Source: Primulina eburnea (Eukaryota; Streptophyta; Magnoliopsida; Lamiales; Gesneriaceae). From it: 64,000 bases of DNA. The notes beneath the pieces are model-generated. The model had not been told where the DNA came from. It did not search any database and saw only the letters and a program-made list of their open reading frames with translations. Of the stretch, positions 24,601-35,097 are shown piece by piece; the stretch's first letter is position 1; each line of letters starts with the position of its first letter. The translations under genes were made by a program, and so were the position numbers. Location of the stretch: the NCBI RefSeq assembly GCF_022965805.1, contig NC_133103.1, positions 50,542,386 to 50,606,385 of the forward strand, given 5' to 3'.

Positions 24601-25470
24601 ATAATAAGCGGTTGTATAAAGCATGGAAACTTGTTTTGTCAGGGGAAATTCCCTGAAGGATCCCGCCTCAAAAGCTTATGCACAAGTTTTTGCTCCATAT
24701 CATGGATGGATGATCAGAAAAGCTGTAGCTGCGGGAATGTATGCGCTTCCCACAAAAGTTCAACTTTTGAAGAAGCTCAATGAAGATGGTGAGCCTCTCT
24801 CACGTTTGCTAAGTAACTCAATTACGAGCATAAGTTGGTAACTCGACAGTTGGTAGCTTGATATGGGCTCCCATTGCACTGCATAATACGACTCATGGTT
24901 ATTATGACTTTCAAATTCAATACCATCTGCTAAATCAAAATTTTCAGTTTATTGCCATCTCTTAGTATGCAAATACACAAAAAGCGATCCAACCCTTGGT
25001 ACTCGTGATTCCTATAGTGGAAATCAGGATATTAACGAAGTAAGTTGGCTGGTGAACGTTCTGATGTTCAGAACTCGAACAACATTGGAGTCGTATGCAA
25101 AAGTATAAATTTGTGCTGAAATGGAAAATGTTCCATTTTCTTTGAACCAGAGTCGAGAAACCAACCAAACTTGTAATCTTTGGATTTTCTTGGATGATTT
25201 TTTCTTCTTCTGCTTTGTGTGCTCCTCTATATGTGTAACAGTCGCTGATTAATTTTGATGTAGTGATTAGATATATATGGCTTATTGATGCTAAACAAAG
25301 TATTCCATTTATTTTTCATTAGTGATATTTTTTATAATTCAAGAATTATATTCTCTTGTTCAGAAACATCTGCAAGTATTCAGATGAAGAGCTACGTTGC
25401 TTCAGTGGCGCCTGTTATATCGTACATCGATCAGCTCTTCATATCGAGAGAACTAGGCATCGACTGGTGA
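17442..25470 (+). CDS. ACD11: ACD11-like glycolipid transfer protein (4 exons)
   Basis: Exons are 17442-17648, 23774-23946, 24643-24788 and 25364-25470. All introns are GT-AG, in phases 0, 2 and 1. Together they encode 210 residues; Arabidopsis ACD11 has about 206. The protein is a GLTP-fold carrier of ceramide-1-phosphate and phytoceramide-1-phosphate whose loss causes accelerated cell death. Motifs include [17 protein letters not shown] [44 protein letters not shown] and the C-terminal RELGIDW. The known headgroup-binding residues correspond here to Asp65, Lys69, Arg104, Arg108 and His147. The start is the first ATG in frame and matches the family N-terminus ([13 protein letters not shown]). 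Intron 1 is 6.1 kb and full of transposable elements; introns 2 and 3 are 0.6-0.7 kb. No lesion is visible, so the gene looks functional if intron 1 is spliced. Confidence 0.93.
17649..18480 (+). other. Unique 5' part of ACD11 intron 1
   Basis: Opens with the splice donor GTATAG. Ordinary AT-rich intron sequence without recognisable elements until the AT repeats. Confidence 0.6.
18486..18600. repeat. (AT)n microsatellites inside ACD11 intron 1
   Basis: Two AT runs, near 18489-18516 and 18557-18600, separated by about 40 bp of AT-rich DNA. They may lie within the 3' LTR of the Ty3 element that follows. Confidence 0.85.
18647..19568 (-). pseudogene. Ty3 integrase C-terminus and chromodomain-like tail
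   Basis: The segment 19568-19308 contains the integrase signature [14 protein letters not shown] and [19 protein letters not shown]. The segment 18856-18647 contains [35 protein letters not shown] and QQYPELF, the usual end of chromovirus polyproteins. The intervening sequence (about 18900-19300) is readable in parts but interrupted. Confidence 0.8.
19569..21030 (-). pseudogene. Ty3 reverse transcriptase/RNase H remnant
   Basis: The segments 21026-20790, 20866-20411 and 20502-20269 overlap in different frames. Motifs are [64 protein letters not shown], the catalytic LIDD (about 20509-20519, in [12 protein letters not shown]) and [16 protein letters not shown]. The RNase H region down to 19569 is heavily mutated. 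The catalytic box reads Leu-Ile-Asp-Asp where Tyr/Phe-Ile-Asp-Asp is usual. Confidence 0.87.
21031..21545 (-). pseudogene. Ty3 aspartic protease remnant
   Basis: The minus strand encodes [14 protein letters not shown], with the active-site Asp-Ser-Gly at about 21506-21514. DVILGMYLL follows downstream. Stops interrupt the frame. Confidence 0.7.
21562..22625 (-). pseudogene. Ty3 gag remnant
   Basis: The N-terminal part, 22625-22251, contains [20 protein letters not shown] followed by WLTKIKKIF, typical of chromovirus gag. The original start is probably the Met before [11 protein letters not shown]. The C-terminal part, 21969-21562, contains knuckle-like Cys/His spacing ([30 protein letters not shown]). 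The two parts are in different frames with interrupted sequence between them. Confidence 0.8.
22903..23111 (-). other. Acidic open frame of unknown origin
   Basis: The minus strand is open for 69 codons from just after a TAA at 23109-23111 to a TAG at 22903-22905. It has no ATG. The composition is strikingly non-random: many Glu/Asp plus hydrophobic anchors ([33 protein letters not shown]). It lies upstream of the Ty3 gag and next to a 5S-like LTR fragment. The complementary plus-strand frame (22913-23113) is Ser-rich and is judged the shadow. I do not recognise the family. Confidence 0.35.
23105..23251 (+). repeat. Cassandra-like LTR fragment with 5S rRNA-like segment
   Basis: TTAAGCGTGTTTGACTTGG and GACGGGTGACCTCCTGGAAA match the box A and box C parts of plant 5S rRNA in order and spacing. 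The fragment ends GTCGAATTTGGGGCGTTACA, as does a second copy at 63756. Cassandra TRIM elements are known to carry 5S-derived sequence in their LTRs. Only the 3' part of an LTR is present here. Confidence 0.6.
23262..23648. mobile_element. Foldback/MITE element in ACD11 intron 1
   Basis: The left end ATTCTAAACGGCCACCTGACG and the reverse complement of the right end (TGTTCTAAAAGGTGTCGCC) are similar, and the interior is AT-rich and non-coding. The tandem-duplication breakpoint falls inside its right arm near 23603. Unit 2 therefore starts with only the last about 40 bp of the element. Confidence 0.55.
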
Positions 25471-25769
25471 ATGTCGCATCCATCTTCGTTGAACCGTCGC
25501 GTCACGTATCATCCCATCATTCTCTGTTTTATTCGCTTGTACGTATTTTTACAGCCTGCACTTCTTGAAATTGTACAGTAAGTTACCAGCATTTTTCTCA
25601 GGAAAATATGTATAATTCCAGATAGGAACATTATTTTGTTTCTCCTTGTGTTATCGTAACTTTCGATACATGTGGCCTTTTCTATTTTGAAAGTATAGAT
25701 TTTCCAGATAATTTGTTTTTGTGCTATTTTACTCGAAATATAAATGAGATAACAAATCAAATATTTTGA
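25471..25769 (+). other. ACD11 3' flank, duplicated
   Basis: Contains the probable 3' UTR. Near-identical to 40688-40980 in unit 2. No other gene is visible. Confidence 0.6.
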
Positions 25770-26454
25770 ACGAAAGGATGTGAAACAACACTTCTCCTTC
25801 TGCAAATTGGACAATGTGCCATGCAAATGACACGCTTAAAGAATGGCTAGCAGTGAGAATGGTCGAACCACACCTAAACAAGCAACAGAATTTGGGCTCA
25901 AATGTTATCTGGAGGAAGCCTTTGGAGAACTTCCTCAAGTGCAACGTGGATGCGGGATTTGACACCGAAAAAAGATCTTTTGCGGTGGGTATGGTGGTCG
26001 GGGACTTCAATGGCTCCTTCATAATACGCAAAACGAGCCTGCACCACGGAACTGCACTGGTAAAGGAAGCAGAAGCTCTTGCAATCCATGAGGCTCTATC
26101 TTGGATTAAAGGAATGGGCCATGATAAAGTAATAGTGGAATCGGACTCCAAGACATCAGTAGATGCTATCCATTAAGAGGTACCAGACCTCACAGAATTC
26201 GGACTCATTACTACAGCTTGTAGAGCGCTTAGCAGAAGCTCGAGCTCGATAAAAATCGATTACATTAGGAGACAAGCAAATAGAGCCGCTCACTCATTAG
26301 TCAAAACGACCCTTCAACAAACTTGTTTTGGTATTTCTTACGTAGTTCCTACCTCTATTAGTTCCATCATTATGGATGAATGTTGGGTTCCTAAAGAAGT
26401 TCAATAAAATGCAGTTTGAGTTTCAAAAAAAAAAAAAAACTAAAAAATATAAAT

Positions 26455-26496
<42 letters not shown>

Positions 26497-26785
26497 TTAT
26501 TTATTTTTATGATCTAGACCAAATTAGAAAAATAAAACATATAAATTGGAAACAAAATAAAATAAAATTATAAATGATTATTTTGAATAATTTAAAAATA
26601 ATTATTAATCTATAATCCTTTAAAATAGGATGAAACGCTTAAAATAAAAGTACTTTTATAATGAAAATAAAAGTATTTTAAGTAAGTTAAATAGGCTTCA
26701 CCGTTCATGCCAAATATTTTGACCCCTTTCATTTAATAGATATTAGCGTTGCGTTAGCATAATATTTATATATATATAATATTTT
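25770..26785 (+). mobile_element. Unit-1-specific block with a 5'-truncated LINE 3' end
   Basis: Unit 2 lacks this block: the flanks AACAAATCAAATATT and TTTTATTATAATTTTTTAATC are adjacent there (about 40980). Inside, 25814-26176 encodes the RNase H-like domain found at the end of plant LINE ORF2. It shows FLKCNVDAGFD, VGMVVGDFNGSF, EAEALAIHEALSWIKG and VIVESDSK, including the catalytic-type Asp and Glu positions. A poly(A) run follows at 26426-26438. The remaining 340 bp, with a TA repeat, is unassigned. A deletion in unit 2 instead of an insertion in unit 1 is possible. Confidence 0.75.
26458..26492. repeat. (TA)n microsatellite
   Basis: Uninterrupted TA dinucleotides about 30 nt long, just after the LINE poly(A). 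Confidence 0.9.
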
Positions 26786-27004
26786 TTATTATAATTTTTT
26801 AATCATATATTATATATATTAATTAATTTGAATGAGAGGAAAATAACTATAGTATATAAAACATTTGTAAGTATTAAATAAATTGTGTTATTCGATTGTT
26901 AAAAAAATTGGAGAGTGAGAAATGTTTATGGAGAGAACTCTCTCTAAAGAATATACGTGGATTTTTATTTTTTTTTTTTATAAAAAAACTTAATCACATA
27001 CCGC

Positions 27005-27157
27005 TGGCAATCATAACGGTCTCACGAACTATCTGTAAGACAAGTCAATTATACTGATATTCACAATAAAAAATAATGCTTTTTCATGAATGACCCAAAA
27101 AAAATATCCGTCTCACAAAATATGATTCGTAAGACCATCTCACACAAGTTTTTGTTT
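27005..27157. mobile_element. Small MITE-like element (GGTCTCACGA family)
   Basis: Left ATAACGGTCTCACGAAC and right GTAAGACCATCTCACACAAG are imperfect inverted repeats around an AT-rich core with ATTCACAATAAAAAATAATG. Related fragments occur at about 35180-35345 and 42596-42715. Confidence 0.5.
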
Positions 27158-27769
27158 TATCCTTTAATTATTGCCATAGATTAGAGTTGAATATGTAAAC
27201 TTACTTTGGTGTCACCGAGCCATATCAAATTCAAATGGTAAAGTGTTTCTAGCTGGTTGCGGCAATTTGAAAATGAAGTAGTATTTTTTTATATAAATAA
27301 AATTTATTAAGTTTTGAAATTGAAATGGGTGGAAAGAATATTGAAAAAAGAAACATTGAAAATGATTAGGTGAATGATTAAATGAGAGTTTTAGAATTAT
27401 AAAAAAGATTCGCCAACGTCTCCAAAATTAGTTAGTCTAGGACGTTTAGCTCATTTAATTTAATCATATAAATATAGATCAATAGATAAATATAATCCTA
27501 TTTTTGTGGTAGGTTACTTTCTCTCCCAGGTTTAATAAATGTAAAACATAAAAAAAGATTGATGTGTGTATAATTTTGACTTGAGTAAGATTAGGGATGA
27601 CAATGCAGTGGGACGAGACGAGACGAGACGGGGTGGGAGCGGATTTGGCATCCTCTTCCGCTTCTTGCGACTGATGCGTGTTGACCCGTGGAAGCTTGTC
27701 TTAAAATGAGTTTTGATTTTCCCAATCCAAACCACTTAATTTGGTTATCAGGTTGAGCCAACCCGATAT

Positions 27770-27779
27770 GTGCAACATG
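27770..27779. repeat. MULE target-site duplication (left)
   Basis: GTGCAACATG, repeated at 35088-35097. Nine or ten bases are duplicated, depending on where the terminal G is assigned. Confidence 0.88.
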
Positions 27780-28045
27780 GGGTTTTTTTAAAAAAATAAT
27801 ATATTTTTAAAAATTATTTATTAAAATATTACAAATTCTAAAATTTTATGAAAATATTACAATCCGGATTTTAAAGTTCCGGATTCTATGTTTTTTTTTT
27901 TGAAAAAAAGATGTGAATCCGTGACACTGTCCCGGTCAGAATCCGGGACAGACTATCCCGGATTCTGAATCCGGGACAGCAAGGCCGGGACAGACTGTAC
28001 CGGATTTCCAATCCGGGACAGCGTGTCACGGATTCAAATGACCCT
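27780..28045 (+). repeat. MULE left terminal inverted repeat with internal sub-repeats
   Basis: The AT-rich outer part is followed by a cluster of palindromic sub-repeats (AATCCGGGACAG and TCCCGGATTC, at least five between 27860 and 28035). It precedes the transposase 5' region and probably contains its promoter. Confidence 0.8.
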
Positions 28046-29678
28046 TTACTCATTTTCATGCCTATAAATTGCACCGAGTATTTGGCGAATTCATCCCATC
28101 TTTCAGCTCAAGTTTTCGGTTTCTGCATTCTTCTTGAGCAGTTTTTTTCTCTTCAGTCCGTGTTGTTCTTTTTTTATAAAAATTCAGTGATTCTTTTTAT
28201 CTTATAAATTGCGTCGATCGTGTGCTTATCGGAATTCATAATTTGATTTGATAGTTTTCTGTCGCATATCAGAATTTGAGGGAATTGCGCCGAATCTCAG
28301 TAATTCAGATTTTGATTTGGGAGAATTGTGTTGAGTATCAGAATTTGGGAGAATTGCGCCTGAGTCTAAGTCGAATTTCTGTTTTTTCTTTCTAATTTTT
28401 TTTTTGTATATTATTTCTGATAATGTTTGTAATTTTTTGTAGATGTTAAACTCCGGTAGCTGATATAATTACAAATTCCATAATATCTCATTTGAAAAGG
28501 TAATTTAATAATTTTTTTATATTAGTTGTATTATTTATGTTGTGTTACTGTAATTATAATTTTTTGGGTTGCATTATATTATTTTTATAATTTTGTTTTA
28601 TATATATTTTTAATATTAATATAATATTAATTTTGTAATTTTGGTTAGAAATTTTGATTAAATATGTGTACGGCCAATGTCTTTGTAATATATTATTATG
28701 TGAAATAAATTATAAATTTGTGATTGTGATTGTGATTGAATAAAATTCTTTGATTCATGAATTTTATGTACTAATTAGATTTTTAAAAAAAAATAAAATT
28801 TAATCTATTACTGGAATTTTTCCTTTGGTTCTCGAAATTTTAGGTTTTATGAAAATTGTCATCATTACCAATGAATAATTGTATTCTAGATGTTGTGTTT
28901 TATAAGTTTAATTTTTAAAAATAATATAAAAATTCTTATAATTAACATAAAGTATATAATAATAATAATAATTGTATCAAAGAGTTGTAAACAAAGAGAA
29001 TTTAAGTAAATATATAGATAAAACGTCAAAAGAAATTTCGGGTGTGTTAGGTGACTGTGGGCAAGATTGAGTTAATATTAGGGACTTTTTAACTGTTTAG
29101 CGTGTTAATTATAATAACCTAATAAAATAAGATAAGAAGCCTACTTTGTAGGCGTTACATGTATTGTATTTACCTGTTTTTTAAAAAATAATAATAAAAT
29201 TAATGACTCTTTATAATTATTTCAAAGTTGCACGTTTCGACAGTACATATATTAAATTATCAATAATAATAATAATAATAATAATAATACATTTTTTTTT
29301 TCAATGATATATTTTGAATTAATTTATCTAAAAGTATTTTTTTGTAAGTAAATTAAGTTTTAAGGTAACATAAATTTTATATGTAGTAAAACAATTTTGA
29401 AAAATATAAATTTACCTTAGTAAATTTTTCATTTGTTTTTGTTTATTATTTTTTTTCCTTTTTAATTTAGTTATATTCTTAATTGTTAAAATTGTTAATT
29501 TGAAAAATTAATATATTTGAAAATTGTAATTACACATGTTCAAAAATCTTAATTTTTAATATAAAGCATAACAGTTTTTTTATTATTATAAAAATAAACA
29601 TTTGTATTACTAAATATAAATTTTAATTAAATTGATTTGATAATATATATTTTAATAATAACACTGATACTCTTGTAA
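28046..29678 (+). other. MULE 5' untranslated/intron region
   Basis: AT-rich, with TTTCAGCTCAAG and TTGTAG-like acceptor-type motifs and an (AAT)n run near 29262-29289. No frame with recognisable content. It probably includes the transposase leader and introns. Confidence 0.4.
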
Positions 29679-31518
29679 GTGATGCTTGAAATCTTATCTT
29701 ATATAAAATATATATTTAAATATATGTGTAAGAAACTCATAATTAAATGTTATGATTATATACGTTATGTCATTGTTTTTGGTGCAGACATGGATACTGT
29801 GAGAACTTTACTTTACGTAGGTGGCTATGTCATTATTGAAGATGGTAGGGTTGGATATAGTATCCCCGCGACCAGGCCCATTAAAATCCCTCGCTCTACT
29901 ACACTTTCTCAGTCGGTGAATTATGTGCATCGCAAGCTGGAGATCGACCCATCAAAATTCTGCATCAAATTGTCAAAGAAATATCGTTTAGGCTACTTCA
30001 TGATCACGAAATATGGTAATGATCACAGATGCATGCCTACTCAAGTCGGTATAGATCACCAAAACCTTGACATATACATGATAGCCAGTACACTTTTGGG
30101 AATCGTGCGTTGTGATCCTGCATACGAAATCAAATATGTGCGAGAAATTATTAAAGAAAAATATGGGTATGATATATCGTATGCTACGGCATGGCCGAGT
30201 TTGAAACGCGCGGTGGAGGTAGTTTATGACACATGGGAAAGTTCTGTAACTTTGCTTCATAAATATATGGGAGCTTTGTCAAAGTACAATCCAGGAACTG
30301 TTGTAGAATAGAAGCATCTTCGACCGTATGTCCATCCACATAAAGTTTTGAACTTTGTGTTTTGGGATTCAAACCATGTATAGATGGTTTTCGACATTGT
30401 CGCAACGTAATCAGTATAGACGGTACCCATATGTACACCAAATATAAGCACAAACTACTCATAGCAGTAACATTGGATGCCAATAACCAGGTTTTGCCTC
30501 CAGCATTTGCGCTTGTTGATGAAGAAAATTACGAGTCTTGGCATTGGTTCCTCGGTAATGTTGCATGACATGTTACCAGAGAGTGTAGTGGTGTGTGCCT
30601 TATATCTGATAGACATGCGGGTATAACAAGTGCAATTCAAGATCTCCCTGACTTCAAGCCTCCTCGTGGTGTTCATCGTCTCTGTTTGAGGCATGTTTGC
30701 TCTAATTTCAACAGCAAGGTCAAAAACATTCATTTAAAAGACTTATGTTTGGAAGCAGGGATAAAACACCAAGTTGCAAAATTTAATTCGACAATGGAGG
30801 CAATTAGAACAAAAAATGCAGCAGCTTTCACGTATTTGTCAAACATTCCAAAAGAAAAATGGTCATTGGCTCATGATGGTGGATGGCGACGAGGGATAAT
30901 GACGACGAACATGTCTGAGTGTACTAATGGTGTGTTGAAAGGGGTACGACGTCTTCCAATAACTGCAATTGTGGAGATGACCTTACAGCGTTGCGTGCAC
31001 TATTTCATTCAACGACGAGCGCGAAGTGATAAGATGCTGAAAAAAAATCAACCATGGACCGACTATGCATACTCTAAATTTGATATGTGGTCAAAAAGTC
31101 AATTGAACATCGAGTAGTAAGATTTGACCAAAGGAATAAAACAGCATCCGTCGCGACAGGAGGAAGACCGGGTCATTAACATCACGTACAAGCTGTGAAC
31201 ATTTCTACGCGTGAATGCACATGTGGCAAATTCACAATATTTGAAATTCCTTGTTCACATGTTATATGTGCAGCGAAATGGATTGGTTTGAATCCCGCAC
31301 AGCTTGTACAACCATGGTTTACATTGAGCGAATTCGTGAACACATATGATGGAAGATTCTACCCTATTCATGATGAACAATATTGGGATGAACCTACATT
31401 CCAATTACGACACAATGGTGTTCTTCGACAAAGGAGGCATGCTGGTAGAGATTGCACGACACGCATAAGAAACGAGATGGATCAGCCATCAACGAGGGAG
31501 ATACAACGTGGGAAGTAA
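29679..31518 (+). pseudogene. MuDR-type MULE transposase, broken
   Basis: The open segments 29679-30311, 30362-30568, 30593-31117 and 31195-31518 lie in three frames with stops at their ends, giving at least three lesions. The first includes the N-terminal conserved part (DHQNLDIYMIASTLLGIVRC, YDISYATAWPSLKRA). The catalytic domain shows SIDGTHMYTKYKHKLLIAV (first Asp, about 30415) and LISDRHAGI (second Asp, about 30606). NMSECTNGVLKGVRRLPI follows. A SWIM zinc finger closes the protein (ECTCGKFTIFEIPCSHVIC, 31211-31267). The domain order equals that of mudrA. A transposase with these breaks would not work. Confidence 0.9.
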
Positions 31519-32069
31519 AAGATCTACAATAACATATTGTACCTTATTTTTAAACCATAACATGTGAAGTTATTAATGTAATTACAAAATTGTGTATTAA
31601 ATTATTGTATTTATTAATAATTTTTGTTCATTGCAGGTAGGTGCAGGTGAGAAGATCGAGTTATGGTGCCAATTAATTATGTTTGTGACGTAGGTTTTAC
31701 AATTTAGTATTGTATTATTATGACAATTCAGTGTTGTATTGTTATGAAGATTTTTTAATATGTAATTTGTTGACTTATTTGACTTATATTTTTTCATTAC
31801 TATAAATTTATCCGTAAATTTATTCGTAAAAGAATAATAAATCACAATTAATAAATTCCACAATTTCAAAAACTCAAGAATACAAAAATTGTATACAAAT
31901 GTTGAAAAAACATGTTGTAGCAACAACTTATAATTAAAATAAGAAAAATTGCAAAACATACAACAATACGATGTAAGTAATTGTGCATATCTAAATAAAA
32001 AGTTAATATCGATGGTAACGATGCCCCCAGTGCCACATGGTGGTCTTCTGATTACTCTACGCCTACGAC
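31519..32069. other. Spacer between the convergent MULE genes
   Basis: About 550 bp of AT-rich DNA separating the two 3' ends. The minus frame 32076-31597 is low-complexity and judged spurious. Confidence 0.5.
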
Positions 32070-34164
32070 CTAACACTGTACATCATCTCCATGCATACTT
32101 GTTTGTGCTGCAGATGTACTGGTATCGGCAATGTTCCCACCAACCTCATACCCTTCTGTATCAGAATATTGTTCAAATGGTATGAACGACGTGTTAAATA
32201 TAGGCCGACTCTCATTCATACTCGGTCGAAAGTCACTTTGTAAAAATTGTGTAAAACTACCAACAATTGGAGTGTAGTAACCAGCATCATACGATGGAAA
32301 GCTTGAAACCACTGGCGGAGTAGTGTATGCCATATTTGAAGATGATGGCCCGGGTTCAAACTCATTTCTTGTCCACATCGGTGGATATTGCACATGAGCT
32401 GGGCGTGTCTGTGACATAGATGCATATGTTATGTAACATATATTTAATACAATAAATTATATTTACGTACATATGTAGATAAATTGAATATGTCTTACGA
32501 TAAAATTTCAGTAGTTTGCATCAACAGGATGATAGCCCATGATGTTCGAAGGTACCACTGGCGGCGAGAGCACTATCTGTGAAATGCGATGATACCAACC
32601 AACATAGTGCCACCGTGATGGCGGGTGTACCAGGTATGATATAATCCCCACCAATCACAAAATTATATCTGTTATTCCACATTTCTACAAAATCTGTGTG
32701 ATATGTCGCCCAATCAAAGCTGTTCCGGCCTTGTCGAGTCAGTTTATGGAAATTGTCGAAGTTAGTAGCAGGTGGCGGAATACCTTGACGCATTCCAAAC
32801 TGTCGAAGACACCGCTCTGGTCTATGCATCTCAACTATATGAAAATTAATCAATGCGCATGCCGACCGACATAGATGAATTCTGTGTCCATCAAGAATTC
32901 TGCCAACCTCCGGGGACTCCATATCATAAACTGTCCATAGAAACTGAAGCAAATAAAATGAAAAAAGATTAACAATTTGATAATATATAACTCAGACTGA
33001 ATTTGTAAAAAATTTCAAACTCTAAACAAATAATTTATATATCTACCTGCCCTTCTACCATCATGTCAATCATATCTCTCATTATACAGACCGAATGATG
33101 GGCATGTGTGCGTCCAAGAAAATCCGCGTCTCCAGCTGCAATTTATAAAAGTACACAATATTTTCATTTAAACAAAATAATAATAATAAACGTTAATTAT
33201 TTCTTATTAGTACCGTGCGCCGTATGGTGGGAATGGTAGACCATGAAGCATATCTGCAGCATGCTCTTCTGAAATAGATACCTGTTGAGCTCTATCAGGG
33301 CAAAGAAGAGTAATTCTATACCACACCCAAATCTGCAATAACATACAACATAAATAGTCAAATCATTAAGAAAAATTAAGTACAACAAATATAGTGATCG
33401 TACAAGTGTAAAATTACCTGCAATATCTGAACAGGGCCACACAAATCGATCTTTAATCTCATTGATGTGTCGCACAACTCTATATAAAGATACGCCAACA
33501 CAGCAGAACCCCAGCTATACGTATTCACTATTTCTATGTCCTCAAAAACTGCAAATACATAAGTTTGACAGTCAGCACCTTCCGAATCCGGAAACATACA
33601 TCCACCAATGATCATTAATACAACACAACGGGAATATTGTGCAACGTCCTCTTCACTGCTTTGATCATTTATCATATTATTTAGGCAATGGTCTAGCAAA
33701 GCGGTCAGATAAAGATGTGCACCTTTAATCTGAGAAGATGTAGGCGTAAAACCCAACCAAGTAGCGCAATGCTGTTGTAAAGTATGTTTGTTGTACGCGG
33801 TATCTACACCAGTGATGGGCATGTCATCAATATTCAACCCCCAAATAAGGGCAACGTCCTGTAGTGTGATTGTTGCCTCGCCCACTGTAAGGTGAAATGT
33901 GTGTGTCTCACGACGCCATCTCTCAACAATGACTGTAAGGAAATGATTATCATAACATTTAATTGGACCACACTGAATGACACCATAGAAGCCAATGCGT
34001 GCAAGACATAGGCGGACACGGAGGTGAATCCCAGCATTAAGCAATCTCCAAAGACATTTGTCAGACCGGCGTGGCGGAATTATTGCATCCATGTTCTCAG
34101 CGTTGATATTATTTGATATGTGTCTACCCCGAAAATACAACACATTATCCGTATTTTCAGCCAT
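32070..34164 (-). pseudogene. Plant mobile domain (PMD, MAIN/MAIL1-like) gene inside the MULE
   Basis: Exon 1, 34164-33418 (249 codons), contains the PMD core: FHLTVGEATITLQDVALIWG followed by LNID. GT-AG junctions then give exon 2 (33332-33214, starting IWVWYRITLLCP), exon 3 (33135-33047), exon 4 (about 32943-32521, with MHRPERCLRQFGMRQGIP) and a Ser/Pro/Tyr-rich last exon (about 32417-32070). The frame breaks inside exon 3: SWTHT is in one frame and HHSVCIMRDMIDMMVEGQ in another. It also ends early in exon 4, so the copy is probably non-functional. PMD proteins in Arabidopsis act in transposon silencing and genome stability; PMDs are also known in transposons. Confidence 0.82.
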
Positions 34165-34799
34165 CTTGCAAACAAAAAATCAATAGTTAACAAATATTAT
34201 ATTTTATATGTTCATGACAAATTAGTAATAAAACTAATTAATGTAAATTAAATAATTTCTTTTAATTATCAAATATAATTCATAAAATGTAACATGTAAT
34301 TATAATACATACAATATTAATATTTATTAATAAGTATACTAATAATTATAAAAACGTATACATTGGTAATAGTTATTATTATAAGTATTTCAATAATAAA
34401 ATTACTATTATAAGTAGTACGTGATGAATTCATTAATATTATATAATTAATATTATAATTATTGAAATTAATTAAGTACATTATTATTATTATATTACTT
34501 AAAACTACTATAATGCCTTCATAATGTGTTTGGTGATGCAAAAATTCCAAATTCTAGTATTATAATTCCATTAATACAATTAAAATTAAAATTATTATAG
34601 TTAACGGACAACAATAAATATAATAAATAAAAAAAATATCATTACTTCTTAATACTTTGAAAAAAAATTCAAATACTTACGCTAATGAAGCTCGGTGATG
34701 AAAGAAGAATGCCTGGAAAGAAGGAAGAAGTGCTCCACGATCGGTGATATTATCCGTGAAATAGAAGAGAAGGGGCGATTGAAAATGAGGAGATGTGCG
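34165..34799 (-). other. PMD 5' region within the MULE
   Basis: AT-rich DNA between the PMD start codon and the right terminal repeat. It probably includes the 5' UTR or an upstream intron. The minus frame 34550-34317 is low-complexity. Confidence 0.4.
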
Positions 34800-35087
34800 C
34801 CTCATTTAAAGAAGGGAAAAGAGAGTCACGGGTGGAGATGGTCACGGACAATGAATCTGTGACCGTCTGTCACGGATTCAGAATCCATGGCAGTTGCCAC
34901 AGATTCTGAATCCGTGACAGGCTGTCATGGATTCATTGTATCCGTGACTTTTTTTTTCAATTTTTTTTTAAAAATAAAATATGAATCCGTAACCGTGTTT
35001 AGCAGATTGTACTAGTTTCATAAAAATTTTCAATCTGCAATATTTTTATAATGCTTTTTTAAATTTATAATATTTTTTTAAAAAAAC
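34800..35087 (-). repeat. MULE right terminal inverted repeat
   Basis: The reverse complement aligns with the left repeat over the outer about 110 bp and then through a cluster of TCACGGATTC and AATCCGTGACAG sub-repeats. Divergence from the left arm shows that the element is not recent. It lies just upstream of the PMD gene and probably drives it. Confidence 0.8.
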
Positions 35088-35097
35088 GTGCAACATG
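35088..35097. repeat. MULE target-site duplication (right)
   Basis: Perfect match to 27770-27779. The duplicated host sequence (TGGGACATCAAAC) resumes after it. Confidence 0.88.

Larger units (their letters stand above)
27780..35087. mobile_element. Mutator-like element (MULE) carrying a transposase and a PMD gene
   Basis: GTGCAACATG occurs at both edges (27770-27779 and 35088-35097), giving a 9-10 bp target duplication. The paralogous empty site in unit 2 near 42494-42503 has a single copy. The ends are inverted: the left starts G(TTTTTTT)(AAAAAAA)TA and the right end is its complement. Similarity continues through about 290 bp of diverged terminal inverted repeat. A MuDR-type transposase pseudogene (plus) and a plant-mobile-domain pseudogene (minus) are convergent within it. 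Confidence 0.9.

Noticed and set aside
31597..32076. 159-codon minus-strand frame
   Set aside because: Asn/Ile/Tyr-rich translation of AT-rich spacer between the convergent MULE genes.
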